NCBI RefSeq assembly: GCF_020622345.1
Contig: NZ_JACNMO010000005.1
Span: forward strand, 186,001 to 250,000
DNA length: 64,000 bases
Origin: Roseobacter weihaiensis
Lineage (GTDB): Bacteria > Pseudomonadota > Alphaproteobacteria > Rhodobacterales > Rhodobacteraceae
Direction: 5' to 3'
This document shows positions 18,491-27,613 of this stretch, in pieces. The notes under the pieces are model-generated. The model did not search any database. It saw only the letters and a list, made by a program, of their open reading frames with translations, and was not told the origin of the DNA. Made by a program: the position numbers and the translations under genes. The number at the start of each line of letters is the position of its first letter. Positions within the stretch are counted from its first letter, which is position 1.

Positions 18491-18541
18491 GGAAACTTCT
18501 CCTGGATCTGGTGTCGACGCGCTTGCCCACGTCAGAATGCA

Positions 18542-18913
18542 TTACAGCGCTAGCCGGACAACGGCATAAAGCCCAACAGCCATGGCCGCGTAGGACAGAT
18601 ATGTCATGACAGCGATGGCAATCTTCTGCGCTACGCCATGAACATAGTCCTCGATCAGCGCCTGCACACCGCCTGCAAAATGTTTGAAGGTCACGATGAT
18701 GGTGAGACCCGCGACAACCGCCGGGAACGGGCGGGCGAAATAGGTCGTCACTTCTTCGTAGGAAGCGCCCAGCATCGGGCCGAATGTAAAGACAAAAAGC
18801 GGGATCAGCAGCAGCAAGGCCCCCGAACTAATGGTCATGGACCAGTGATGTTCGGTGCCGGTTTTGGCTGACCCCATTCCCGAGGCGCGTTTGCGGTCTG
18901 TCAGATAGCTCAT
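18542..18913 (-). CDS. sdhD: Succinate dehydrogenase membrane anchor subunit
   Basis: A 123-residue protein with three membrane helices. It has an N-terminal GTEHHWSMTISSGALLLLIPLF and a central TFKHFAGGVQALIEDYVHG in which the His is the expected haem/quinone-site ligand. It starts 12 bases after sdhC and ends about 50 bases before sdhA, the usual alphaproteobacterial arrangement. Confidence 0.92.
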   Translation of the reverse strand: MSYLTDRKRASGMGSAKTGTEHHWSMTISSGALLLLIPLFVFTFGPMLGASYEEVTTYFARPFPAVVAGLTIIVTFKHFAGGVQALIEDYVHGVAQKIAIAVMTYLSYAAMAVGLYAVVRLAL

Positions 18914-18925
18914 GGTGGTAGCCCC

Positions 18926-19309
18926 TCAGATCACGGCAATGGTCAGCAGCGTCAGCAGGAAAGATCCGCCAATCACCGCGTAGCCCAGTTTGTAGGCCGT
19001 TTCGAGATCAAGGCCGACGCCCTGATCCCAGATCAGGTGACGCACGCCTGCAAGCGAGTGATACCAGAGGCCCCAGAGTGACAGCGTCATGGCAATATCC
19101 CCGAACCAACTGGTGAGCACGCCATTGGCGATGGCGAAATACTCAGGTGAAGAGGCTGCCGCAAGAAACCACCAGACCACCAGAAGTGATGAAATCAGCA
19201 GCGCATTGCCTGTGATCCGCGTCAGAATGGAGGTTATGGAGGTCAGTTGCGGGCGGTAGATTGTCAGATGCGGTGACAAAGGGCGATTGCCCCGATTCAC
19301 ATCAGCCAT
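18926..19309 (-). CDS. sdhC: Succinate dehydrogenase cytochrome b556 subunit
   Basis: 127 residues with three membrane segments. The motif NRGNRPLSPHLTIYRPQL near the N-terminus and LWGLWYHSLAGVRHLIWDQG (haem-ligand His) are diagnostic of SdhC. It is the first gene of the sdh operon. A pair of TGTGATCAC palindromes lies 127-157 bases upstream of its ATG. Confidence 0.95.
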   Translation of the reverse strand: MADVNRGNRPLSPHLTIYRPQLTSITSILTRITGNALLISSLLVVWWFLAAASSPEYFAIANGVLTSWFGDIAMTLSLWGLWYHSLAGVRHLIWDQGVGLDLETAYKLGYAVIGGSFLLTLLTIAVI

Positions 19310-19435
19310 AGTCAGATTCCTTTTGTTCCCTACTTTCTTTTTACTCCTATTCTAACACTTGTCACCTGTCTCAAAGGTTTACAGCCGCGTTAAAATGGCG
19401 CGATTTCGATAAAAATCGCAAAAAAAGAGGTGCCT

Positions 19436-19466
19436 TGTGATCACGCGCCTCAAAACTGTGATCACA
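19436..19466. promoter_or_regulatory. Twin palindromic operator upstream of sdhC
   Basis: Two near-identical palindromes, TGTGATCACG at 19436-19445 and TGTGATCACA at 19457-19466, start exactly 21 bp apart, so they face the same side of the helix. The second abuts the stop codon of the DUF1194 gene. The same pair with the same spacing lies before sucC. A dimeric regulator binding cooperatively is the likely reader. Confidence 0.7.
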
Positions 19467-20129
19467 TTATGGCAAAGCGCTCAGTTTTCGGGTCGTTTCC
19501 CGTTGAAGCTTTCGTTTTATTTGCTCTGGGTAGTCGGCAAAGCCGTCCGCTGTCATGACAAATGCACCATCGCCCCGGATCAGGTTCTCGTAAAACCACC
19601 CCGTCAGATCGGAATCATCGGTTTCGATCGCCAGTGCATTCACCGTGACATTCGTCTCGGCCAGAAACGGATGGCGGGCCTTTGGCACCACACCTTCATT
19701 GGAAATCCCATCCCCAGAGACGTCAATGACCCGCCGCCTGCAATGCGGGACATCCGCAAAGCTCCGTTCGGCTGCGATCAGGGCTTCTCCAATCGCCGTG
19801 GAGTAATTCCGCCAAACTCTGGGATCATTCTCAATGCGGTGAGCGAGCGCTGCGACATCCGCATCTGTACGGATCTGTGTCCAGGGCACTGTCTGGCGTT
19901 GCCTGCTTGACCCGGTCCACTGGATCAGCGTGACCATTGCTTCCTGCTCCGACAGGGCGTCCACCACGGTGCCGTCCCGCAAAGCAGCCGCAAGCCCTTG
20001 CATCTGAAGGTCATATTCCTGCCGGTCAACCGACCCGGAGACATCAACAGCGAGCACGAGCGCAAGCTCGCAGGCCCGCGGTGCCGTCGCCGTCAAGGAC
20101 AGCGAAAAGGAAAGAGCACGCAAGAACAT
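19467..20129 (-). CDS. DUF1194 (von Willebrand factor A-like) secreted protein
   Basis: A 220-residue protein with a short signal-like N-terminus (FLRALSFSLSLTATAPRA) followed by a VWA fold: the MIDAS motif DVSGSVDRQEYD near residue 28, ALSEQEAMVTLIQWTGSS, and RRVIDVSGDGISNEG near residue 136. Family members are exported alphaproteobacterial proteins of unknown function, possibly metal-dependent adhesion or assembly factors. It lies between the EMC genes and sdhC on the same strand. Confidence 0.85.
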   Translation of the reverse strand: MFLRALSFSLSLTATAPRACELALVLAVDVSGSVDRQEYDLQMQGLAAALRDGTVVDALSEQEAMVTLIQWTGSSRQRQTVPWTQIRTDADVAALAHRIENDPRVWRNYSTAIGEALIAAERSFADVPHCRRRVIDVSGDGISNEGVVPKARHPFLAETNVTVNALAIETDDSDLTGWFYENLIRGDGAFVMTADGFADYPEQIKRKLQRETTRKLSALP

Positions 20130-20232
20130 GGGCTCACCTTAGCGCAGGATCGGCAAGTTGCATCTGAAGATTTCGCCAGTCAGCCGCCCGCCCATGCGGC
20201 GCGCTATGGAAAGCCGCAAGCGAGTGGCCCTG

Positions 20233-21267
20233 TCAGACTGGCATCAACGCCCAGTAATCCAGATCAAGCAGAACCTCGGGCAGGTACCTGCCATCCTCGC
20301 CTCGCAAGACAAAGGGAGCCTCGCCCTTGGTGGCCACCGAGCGCAACCGGATTGCGCCAACACCGGGGGCTGATGTCTTTGCTTTATCCAGCACCTCTGA
20401 CCAGGCCCTGACAGTGTCACCGGCGGTGCATGGATTGGCATGGGCACCGCCGTTCAGCCCCACCACCATCTGCGCATTGGCCAGCCCGTTGAAAGACAGG
20501 GCCCGCGCCATGGAAATCACATGCCCCCCGTAGATCAGCCGTGATCCGTCCGGACGCGCCGAGGTGTCAAAATGCACTTTCGCGGTGTTCTGCCACAGAC
20601 GGGTTGCCATCATATGCTCGGCTTCCTCGATGGTGACCCCGTCGACATGGTCAACCGTCTCGCCGATGGCGTAGTCGCCCAGGCGGTGCGGCTCACCTGC
20701 CAGCTTGAAGTCATAGTCGGTGAAATCGAGCCCCTGTGGGATGACCAGTTGCTCGGCTGATACCGCCTCCGCAAGGATTGGGATCACCGTCTCGGGCGCC
20801 GGGGCATCCGGGTCCTTTTTGCGCACCATGACCCAGCGCACATACTCCATTACCGTCTCATCGTGCTGGTTCAGGCCGGTGGTCCGCACCCAGACAACGC
20901 CGCTTTTCCCATTGGAATTCTGTTTGAGACCAATCACCTCTGAACGTGATCGCAGCGTATCGCCGGGCCAAACCGGCCTGTGCCAACGACCCTCGGCGTA
21001 GCCCAGATTTGCAACCGCATTCAAAGAGACATCCGGAACTGTTTTGCCAAAGACCACATGAAAGGCGATCATATCATCCAGCGGGCTGAAGGGCAGACCG
21101 CAGGCCTGCGCAAACTGATCCGAAGAATAAAGCGCGTGCCGCGCGGGGTACAGCATATGATAGAGCGCGCGTTCCCCCATTTTGACGGTCCGCGGAATGG
21201 CATGGTCGATAATCTGACCGACCCCGTAGTCCTCAAAAAATCGACCCGGGTTGGTTTTCGTCGGCAT
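20233..21267 (-). CDS. mch: Mesaconyl-CoA hydratase (MaoC-like, EMC pathway)
   Basis: A 344-residue double-hotdog hydratase forming beta-methylmalyl-CoA from mesaconyl-(C1)-CoA. The N-terminal half begins NPGRFFEDYGVGQIIDHAIPRTVK, and the second half has the MaoC-type YGGHVISMARALSFNGLAN. Its sequence and length fit the Rhodobacter-type enzyme. ATG 21267 overlaps the stop of the DUF1737 gene by one base, so it is the last gene of mcl2-nnrU-DUF1737-mch. As I remember it, a similar order occurs in Rhodobacter sphaeroides. Confidence 0.92.
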   Translation of the reverse strand: MPTKTNPGRFFEDYGVGQIIDHAIPRTVKMGERALYHMLYPARHALYSSDQFAQACGLPFSPLDDMIAFHVVFGKTVPDVSLNAVANLGYAEGRWHRPVWPGDTLRSRSEVIGLKQNSNGKSGVVWVRTTGLNQHDETVMEYVRWVMVRKKDPDAPAPETVIPILAEAVSAEQLVIPQGLDFTDYDFKLAGEPHRLGDYAIGETVDHVDGVTIEEAEHMMATRLWQNTAKVHFDTSARPDGSRLIYGGHVISMARALSFNGLANAQMVVGLNGGAHANPCTAGDTVRAWSEVLDKAKTSAPGVGAIRLRSVATKGEAPFVLRGEDGRYLPEVLLDLDYWALMPV

Positions 21268-21470
21268 CAGTGCTCTCCCAGCTTGGTGTCGCCCGTGTAG
21301 TGGCCGGGAGCTTCCTTCACGACCGCCTGCCCGCAGCGCATCACACCAGCGGCATGGTCCCAGGTTTGCGTGGGACTACCGTACAGCTCCCACCCGTTGT
21401 TCAGCGCCTCTGTGACCTTGTGGCAAAAGGCGGATGTGTCTTCTTCGGACAAAAAACGGTACAGTTTCAT
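21267..21470 (-). CDS. DUF1737 domain protein
   Basis: A 67-residue protein (MKLYRFLSEEDTSAFCHKV) with ALNNGWELYGSPT and the C-terminal VVKEAPGHY, matching the small DUF1737 family. It lies inside the mch/mcl2 operon. ATG 21470 is chosen over an adjacent GTG at 21473. Function unknown; a role in the EMC pathway is suggested only by position. Confidence 0.8.
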   Translation of the reverse strand: MKLYRFLSEEDTSAFCHKVTEALNNGWELYGSPTQTWDHAAGVMRCGQAVVKEAPGHYTGDTKLGEH

Positions 21471-21485
21471 CACATGCCCATCTGT

Positions 21486-22043
21486 TCAGGTCGGGAAGGG
21501 CCAGACGCCCAGCCACGCATGAAGACCGGCGATACCGGCAAAAAGAACCAGAGAAATGACGGCAAGCCGCACATAGGTTGCCGCGCCCGCTTTTTCCGGC
21601 GGGGTCCAGTCGGGCTCTGCCTTGTTGATGAGGATGACCTCGCCCACAGCCCAGGCCAGCAGCCCGCCAAAAAGAATGATCGACGCCAGATCGCCATTGA
21701 CCAGCAGGTGCGCCGCGGCCCAGATTTTAAACCCGATCAGTTGCGGGTGCCGGATTTTGTAGGCCGGCCAAGCCTTCGCCGTTTTTGCCGCACTTGAGCC
21801 GTAGACCCAAAGGGCCAGCAGCATCAGCGTGTTATTCACATGAATCATGAACGACGGAGGTGCCCAGACATAGATGAACTCCGCCCCGCGATACCCGATG
21901 ATCATCAGGACAAGTCCCGCCACAATGACCAAGGCGACGATCCCTTTGCCCGGCTGGCCAAGCGCCTCACGCTGCGCCGGCATTACACGCTTAAAGTAAT
22001 GGGCCGCCGTCCAAAGCAGCAGGCCGAGAATCAGAAGGGTCAT
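21486..22043 (-). CDS. NnrU family membrane protein
   Basis: A 185-residue protein with about six membrane helices. The order of conserved pieces (LLLWTAAHYFKR at the N-terminus, YRGAEFIYVWAPP, IRHPQLIGFKIWAAAHLLVNGDLASIILFGG) matches NnrU, a methyltransferase-like membrane family first linked to denitrification. No denitrification genes are here; it is embedded between mcl2 and DUF1737-mch, so its role may be different. Confidence 0.88.
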   Translation of the reverse strand: MTLLILGLLLWTAAHYFKRVMPAQREALGQPGKGIVALVIVAGLVLMIIGYRGAEFIYVWAPPSFMIHVNNTLMLLALWVYGSSAAKTAKAWPAYKIRHPQLIGFKIWAAAHLLVNGDLASIILFGGLLAWAVGEVILINKAEPDWTPPEKAGAATYVRLAVISLVLFAGIAGLHAWLGVWPFPT

Positions 22044-22047
22044 GTGT

Positions 22048-22905
22048 TCACTCCGGGTTGAGGGCTCTTATGGCCTCTACCTTTGCCAGTGTTTCACGTG
22101 CCGTGGCAACATGCAGATTTTCCACGATCCGCCCGTCGACGACAGCAACCGCCTGCCCCGCCGCAACGGCGGCCTCATAGGCGGTGATCTGCCGCGCGGC
22201 CAGGTCGATCTCTTCGCCGGTTGGTGAAAAGGCCGCATTCGCAACATCCACCTGAGCAGGGTGGATCAGGGTCTTGCCGTCAAATCCCATATCCCGCCCC
22301 TGAGCGCATTCTGCCTCAAGCCCCTCTTGGTCCTTGAACGCGTTATAGACACCATCCACAATCGCGATGCCCTGTGCTTTGGCGGCCAACAGGCAGAGCC
22401 CCAAACCGGTCAGCAACGGCAGCCGGTCAGGGCGGAACCGTGTCCCCATATCCTTGGCCAGATCGTTGGTGCCCATCACCAGACCTGCACAGAACGCATG
22501 CGCCGCGATCTCAGAGGCGTTCATCATGCCGAGCGGTGTCTCCATCATCGCCCATAGCGGAACCTCACCGGTTATCGCGGCAAGTGCATCAAGGTGGTCT
22601 GCACCGTTAACCTTGGGCAAAAGAATCGCATCAGCCCCCATCTCGCGCGCCGCAGCAGCGTCTTCACCCCCCCATTCCGTGTCCAATCCGTTGATCCGCA
22701 CAATTTTCAGGCGCGCGCCATAGCCTCCAGCGTCAAGGGCATCCGCAAGCGCCCCGCGGGCTGCCGCTTTCTCATCGGGGGCCACGGCATCCTCAAGGTC
22801 AAATATGATTGCATCCACTGGCAGAGTACGTGCTTTTTCCAAAGCACGTGTCTTTGACGCGGGGATGTAAAGCACTGATCGCAAAGGACGGTTTAGATGC
22901 ATCAT
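22048..22905 (-). CDS. mcl2: (3S)-malyl-CoA thioesterase, CitE/Mcl2 family
   Basis: A 285-residue CitE-like TIM-barrel enzyme. RPLRSVLYIPASKTRALEKA at the start, the Mg-binding DAIIFDLEDAVAPDEK, and ETPLGMMNASEIA mark the family. Its length and N-terminus resemble Rhodobacter Mcl2, which hydrolyses (3S)-malyl-CoA to malate, rather than the longer Mcl1 lyase; a lyase role cannot be excluded. It is the first gene of the operon with nnrU, DUF1737 and mch. An 11-bp direct repeat lies upstream. Confidence 0.88.
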   Translation of the reverse strand: MMHLNRPLRSVLYIPASKTRALEKARTLPVDAIIFDLEDAVAPDEKAAARGALADALDAGGYGARLKIVRINGLDTEWGGEDAAAAREMGADAILLPKVNGADHLDALAAITGEVPLWAMMETPLGMMNASEIAAHAFCAGLVMGTNDLAKDMGTRFRPDRLPLLTGLGLCLLAAKAQGIAIVDGVYNAFKDQEGLEAECAQGRDMGFDGKTLIHPAQVDVANAAFSPTGEEIDLAARQITAYEAAVAAGQAVAVVDGRIVENLHVATARETLAKVEAIRALNPE

Positions 22906-23278
22906 CGGAGGTACTCCACACAGGCAGGCGGCGTTTTGAAGCGCGCGTTAAAACAAACGCAAAGGGCCGCGTTATAAAGTTGCGCGCAAAGGGCCATTTT
23001 TTTAGAGAAACTTCAAGCAGATTTGCGCCGCAGCGCAGCAAATTTCAAATTCGATAGGTTTGCGGCCGTTCCGTTTACCAATATTTCAACCCTGCAGTGG
23101 ATGCTGCAACCGTCGGTCATCGAACCAAAGGCCCAGGCGGCGCGCTCCGCTGGTTAGCATTCGTCGAAAGACACCGATGGCGTCGACATTCATAGAACCG
23201 GGGCAGCCCGGTCATTGTCGGGCAACCGGCTTGGCCAGATGACAGCGGGTGCAACCTTTGACGTGAGGCAGACAGATA
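22906..23278. promoter_or_regulatory. Divergent intergenic region with direct repeat before mcl2
   Basis: This 373-base stretch has no convincing gene. The direct repeat CGCAAAGGGCC occurs at 22958-22968 and 22985-22995 (27 bp apart), and ATTTGC...GCAAAT arms occur at 23021-23026 and 23038-23043. The region should contain the promoters of mcl2 (minus) and of the secreted protein gene (plus). The reader proteins are unknown. Confidence 0.45.
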
Positions 23279-23614
23279 ATGAATCGCACTGTGAAAGTAC
23301 TGCACCTTGGCGCGCTCACCGCAGCCGCTGCTCTTTACATCGGCTTGACGACCGACGCTGCGGCACAGAACGCGCGGAACTGCGCGCCGCGTGAGGCTGT
23401 CGTTGATCGGCTGGCAGATGGGTATGGCGAGACGCGCCAGTCCATGGGTCTGGGCGCGAATAACTCGGTGGTTGAGGTCTTTGCCTCTGACGAGACCGGC
23501 ACCTGGACAATTACGGTCACGACACCAAACGGGCTGACATGCCTCGTGGCCTCCGGTCAGTCATATGAAACACTCGCCGAAGTCCTGCCCGCCAAAGGCA
23601 AAGATGACGCTTGA
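23279..23614 (+). CDS. Small secreted hypothetical protein
   Basis: A 111-residue protein with a signal peptide (VLHLGALTAAAALYIGLTTDAAAQ). The mature domain begins NARNCAPREAVVDRLADGYGE and contains a second Cys in NGLTCLVAS, so one disulfide is likely. The text VFASDETGTWTITVTTPNG suggests a beta-rich fold. I recall close relatives across Roseobacters without function. It stands alone; no operon partner. Confidence 0.75.
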   Translation: MNRTVKVLHLGALTAAAALYIGLTTDAAAQNARNCAPREAVVDRLADGYGETRQSMGLGANNSVVEVFASDETGTWTITVTTPNGLTCLVASGQSYETLAEVLPAKGKDDA

Positions 23615-23693
23615 AGTAGGGCAATCAATGTAGAGTGCAGGCGAACCGGCCAGTGTCAAGATGCCAGTCAACAGATTGAGGTGCGGGGCGCTT

Positions 23694-24449
23694 TCAGGTC
23701 AGCCCGTCCCAGATCAACTTCACGCCCGTCACGCTCAGCAGCACGTAAGTAAGTGCGAAGAACAGTCTCTCAGGCACCAAATGATGTGCTTTTACACCGA
23801 GCCATGCCCCTAAAAGGGCGAAAGGGGCCAGCACCAGATTGGCGATCCCGGTTTGCACTGTGAACATGCCGAGATAGGCGTAGGGTACGAATTTGACAAT
23901 GTTGACCACCCAAAAGACCAGAACCGTGGTGGCCTGGAATTCGGTCTTGCCGAGTTTTTTTGACAATAGATACACTGCGGCAGGTGGGCCGCCTGCGTGG
24001 CTTACAAAGCTGGTAAAACCTGCAACCAGTCCCGCAAGCCCCCCTGCCCATACGGGCAAGGCACGTGCGGCTGCAGATATCATGCCGCGCTTGCTGGCAA
24101 TCTGCCAAAGCACGAAGCCGATTGAAATCACACCAATCAGAACCCGAAACACATCCGGTTCGGCCACCTTGTAAAGGGCGGCCCCCAGCAGAACACCGGG
24201 CACAGCACCAAGGATCAGCAAAAGCCCGGCTTGCTTGTCCCATTTGCCCCAATAGGGCTTGAGGGCACTGACATCGATCAGCATCAGCAGCGGCAGCATG
24301 ACACCCAATGCCAGCCCCGGTTCGACCACAAGCGCCAAGAGGCTGGCAGAGGCAAAGGCCGCGCCCGATCCAAAACCGCCTTTCGAGATACCTGCGAAAA
24401 TCACCGCAGGTCCGGCGACTAGAAAAAAGTACAAATCCAGCGTAAGCAT
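23694..24449 (-). CDS. Sulfite exporter TauE/SafE family protein (second copy)
   Basis: A 251-residue polytopic membrane protein. GISKGGFGSGAAF near residue 19 and GFTSFVSHAGGPPAAVYLLSKKL near 133 are the two half-repeat motifs of the family. It differs from the first TauE/SafE gene in this window and has no TIGR02186 partner. ATG 24449 is preferred because it puts a membrane helix directly at the N-terminus; the frame extends to 24551. Transport of a sulfur or organic anion is inferred from the family. Confidence 0.86.
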   Translation of the reverse strand: MLTLDLYFFLVAGPAVIFAGISKGGFGSGAAFASASLLALVVEPGLALGVMLPLLMLIDVSALKPYWGKWDKQAGLLLILGAVPGVLLGAALYKVAEPDVFRVLIGVISIGFVLWQIASKRGMISAAARALPVWAGGLAGLVAGFTSFVSHAGGPPAAVYLLSKKLGKTEFQATTVLVFWVVNIVKFVPYAYLGMFTVQTGIANLVLAPFALLGAWLGVKAHHLVPERLFFALTYVLLSVTGVKLIWDGLT

Positions 24450-24558
24450 GACGGCCCTTTTGGCCGTGATGAAGCGGCTTGTCCACTGATCCGCTTGCCT
24501 GGCACGATATCTAATGCCGCGCATGTGGAAACTTGCACTGACCGCGTTCATTCGCTAG

Positions 24559-25560
<1,002 letters not shown>

Positions 25561-25577
25561 GAAATCTGCCGACAATG

Positions 25578-25608
25578 AAAAGGGCCGGTCCTCACAGGCC
25601 GGTCTTTT
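25578..25608 (+). terminator. Rho-independent terminator after mdh
   Basis: Stem CCGG(T)CCT with AGGCCGG, one bulged T and a three-base loop CAC, extended by AAAAGG/CTTTT pairing, and followed by TCTTTTGT. It lies 18 bases after the mdh stop. Confidence 0.7.
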
Positions 25609-25705
25609 GTGTTTAGCGGCGCGACAGTCAAAGATAGCATTTCCGCATCGCTGGTCCTAGCTGAGATAAAATCTCTGATTCCCAAGTATTTCGACAGGAT
25701 TAAGC

Positions 25706-25740
25706 TTTGTGATCACACTTTTAAAACGTGTGATCACAAA
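25706..25740. promoter_or_regulatory. Twin palindromic operator upstream of sucC
   Basis: Two TGTGATCACA palindromes (25708-25717 and 25729-25738) start 21 bp apart. Together they form a larger perfect dyad with 13-bp arms (25706-25718 and 25728-25740) around a 9-base centre. It is 108 bases before the sucC ATG. The same arrangement precedes sdhC. Confidence 0.75.
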
Positions 25741-25847
25741 ATTGAGTTTTCTCGCCTATATGACAGTTTTTAGCAAAAATCTGCTTCCCACATCGGTTGA
25801 CCCCATGTCTATAAAGTCGTCAAACACAGCCACATGGGACAGTCCAA

Positions 25848-27041
25848 ATGAACATCCACGAATACCAAGCCAAAGCCCTTCTTCGCAGCTATGGCGCACC
25901 GGTCTCTGACGGTCGCGTTGTGCTCAAAGCCGAAGACGCCAAAACAGCAGCAGGTGCTTTGGACGGACCGATGTGGGTGATCAAGGCGCAAATTCATGCG
26001 GGCGGGCGCGGTAAGGGATCGTTCAAGGAAGCCGATGCCGGTGAAAAAGGCGGCGTGCGTCTGACCAAATCCGTGGCGGAAGCGGCGGAGGAAGCCAAGA
26101 AGATGCTGGGCCGCACGCTGGTCACACATCAGACCGGCCCGGCGGGCAAGCAGGTCAATCGCATCTATATCGAAGACGGCTCGGGCATCGAAACAGAACT
26201 CTACCTTGCCCTTCTGGTGGACCGTCAGACCAGCCGCATCAGCTTTGTCTGCTCTACCGAGGGCGGGATGGATATCGAAGAGGTTGCCGCCTCCACGCCC
26301 GAAAAGATCCTCAGCTTTTCCGTGGATCCCGCGTCGGGCTATCAGGCCTTTCACGGGCGCCGCATCGCCTTTGCGCTGGGACTGCAAGGCAAGCAGGTCA
26401 AGCAATGCGTGGCCTTGATGGGCACGCTCTACAAGCTCTTTGTCGACAAGGACATGGAGATGCTCGAGATCAACCCGCTGATCGTGACCGATGAAGGGGA
26501 TCTGAAGTGCCTTGATGCCAAGATGGGGTTTGACGGCAACGCGATCTACCGCCATGCGGATATCTCGGAATTGCGGGACGTGACAGAGGAAGATCCCAAA
26601 GAGCTCGAGGCGTCCAAGTATGATCTCAACTACATCGCCCTTGATGGTGAGATCGGCTGCATGGTCAACGGTGCGGGTCTGGCGATGGCCACCATGGATA
26701 TCATCAAGCTTTACGGTGCTGAGCCTGCCAACTTTCTGGATGTGGGCGGCGGGGCCACCAAGGAAAAAGTGACCGAAGCCTTCAAGATCATCACCTCCGA
26801 TCCGCAGGTCAAAGGCATCCTCGTGAACATCTTCGGCGGCATCATGCGCTGCGATGTGATCGCCGAAGGTGTGGTAGCGGCCGTGAAAGAGGTTGGCCTG
26901 CAAGTGCCTCTGGTGGTGCGTTTGGAAGGCACCAATGTGCAGCAGGGCAAGGACATCATCAACAATTCGGACGTCGATGTGATTGCCGCCGACGACCTCA
27001 AGGACGGCGCACAGAAAATCGTGAAAGCGGTCAAGGGCTGA
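25848..27041 (+). CDS. sucC: Succinyl-CoA synthetase beta subunit
   Basis: A 397-residue ATP-grasp subunit for succinyl-CoA/succinate interconversion with substrate-level phosphorylation. It has the canonical start [39 protein letters not shown], and the C-terminal CoA-ligase part [16 protein letters not shown] with its power helix. It heads the suc operon. Its partner sucD follows only after three extra small genes and a sucD fragment, which is unusual. Confidence 0.98.
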   Translation: MNIHEYQAKALLRSYGAPVSDGRVVLKAEDAKTAAGALDGPMWVIKAQIHAGGRGKGSFKEADAGEKGGVRLTKSVAEAAEEAKKMLGRTLVTHQTGPAGKQVNRIYIEDGSGIETELYLALLVDRQTSRISFVCSTEGGMDIEEVAASTPEKILSFSVDPASGYQAFHGRRIAFALGLQGKQVKQCVALMGTLYKLFVDKDMEMLEINPLIVTDEGDLKCLDAKMGFDGNAIYRHADISELRDVTEEDPKELEASKYDLNYIALDGEIGCMVNGAGLAMATMDIIKLYGAEPANFLDVGGGATKEKVTEAFKIITSDPQVKGILVNIFGGIMRCDVIAEGVVAAVKEVGLQVPLVVRLEGTNVQQGKDIINNSDVDVIAADDLKDGAQKIVKAVKG

Positions 27042-27047
27042 CGGACC

Positions 27048-27512
27048 GTGTTTGTGCGCAACACCATTATTGCCGCATCTACGCTTGGCTTGGTTGCGTG
27101 CGGTGAAGTACGACCAAACCTTACCGATGCGCGACCAACTGGCACCGGTGCTGTTCCACCGTCACAAGCACTTGGCGTGTTTCGACATGTTTGTCTTGAT
27201 CAAAATCCCAGAGAAAAATTGCTGTTCCCGTTTTCACAGGAAAATGAGACCTCCTTCAAACATGCTGACTTTGACATGCGCTTCGTGGTGACCGACGCAT
27301 CCTGCTCGATGATCGTCAAGCCAAAGGAACATGAGGGAAAAGCCAGCGCAGAGTTTGGCAACCAAGGTCCGCGCACCGCCACTGAAAGGCTCTTGGAAGA
27401 GCTTGGCCGAAATGAGCCCGAAGATACGAACCCAAATTCGCAACGACGGTTACGTCATTGCGTCGTTACAAAAGAATTGAGGAGCCAACACAATGGCCGC
27501 ATTTATCTATGA
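27048..27512 (+). CDS. Putative lipoprotein inserted after sucC
   Basis: An open frame of up to 154 residues from GTG 27048 (a second GTG at 27054 is equally plausible), six bases after sucC. The N-terminus [20 protein letters not shown] has a lipobox (LVAC). The mature part is hydrophilic with [13 protein letters not shown] and HCVVTK cysteines. The stretch is visibly less GC-rich than sucC, consistent with foreign origin. Its 3' end overlaps the sucD-like fragment at 27493 in another frame. Family not recognised. Confidence 0.6.
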   Translation: MFVRNTIIAASTLGLVACGEVRPNLTDARPTGTGAVPPSQALGVFRHVCLDQNPREKLLFPFSQENETSFKHADFDMRFVVTDASCSMIVKPKEHEGKASAEFGNQGPRTATERLLEELGRNEPEDTNPNSQRRLRHCVVTKELRSQHNGRIYL

Positions 27513-27597
27513 CATCACCAAAGTGATTTTTCAGAGTCTGACCGGGTCGCAGGATAAATTCCACAGCGAACAGGCAATAGCCTATGGTCAAATCTGA
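27493..27597 (+). pseudogene. sucD' - diverged copy of the 5' end of sucD
   Basis: A 34-codon ORF ([20 protein letters not shown] and onward to AIAYGQI, then TGA) that aligns without gaps to the first codons of the intact sucD 1.2 kb downstream: 22 of about 32 residues are identical. It has its own ribosome binding site (TTGAGGAGC). About half the codon differences are synonymous, so the copy is old or came from another lineage. It is too short for enzyme activity; it could be a remnant of an insertion event or a translated leader. Confidence 0.8.
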
Positions 27598-27613
27598 GAG
27601 CGGATGACCAATC

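Noticed and set aside
25706-25740. Reading the TGTGATCACA pair as CRP/FNR sites
   Set aside because: CRP needs TGTGA-N6-TCACA and FNR TTGAT-N4-ATCAA; here half-sites abut with no spacer, so another regulator type is required.
25706-25740. Reading the 13-bp-arm dyad as a terminator
   Set aside because: No U-run follows, a good terminator already follows mdh at 25578-25608, and the same twin palindromes with imperfect outer arms occur before sdhC, which points to an operator.
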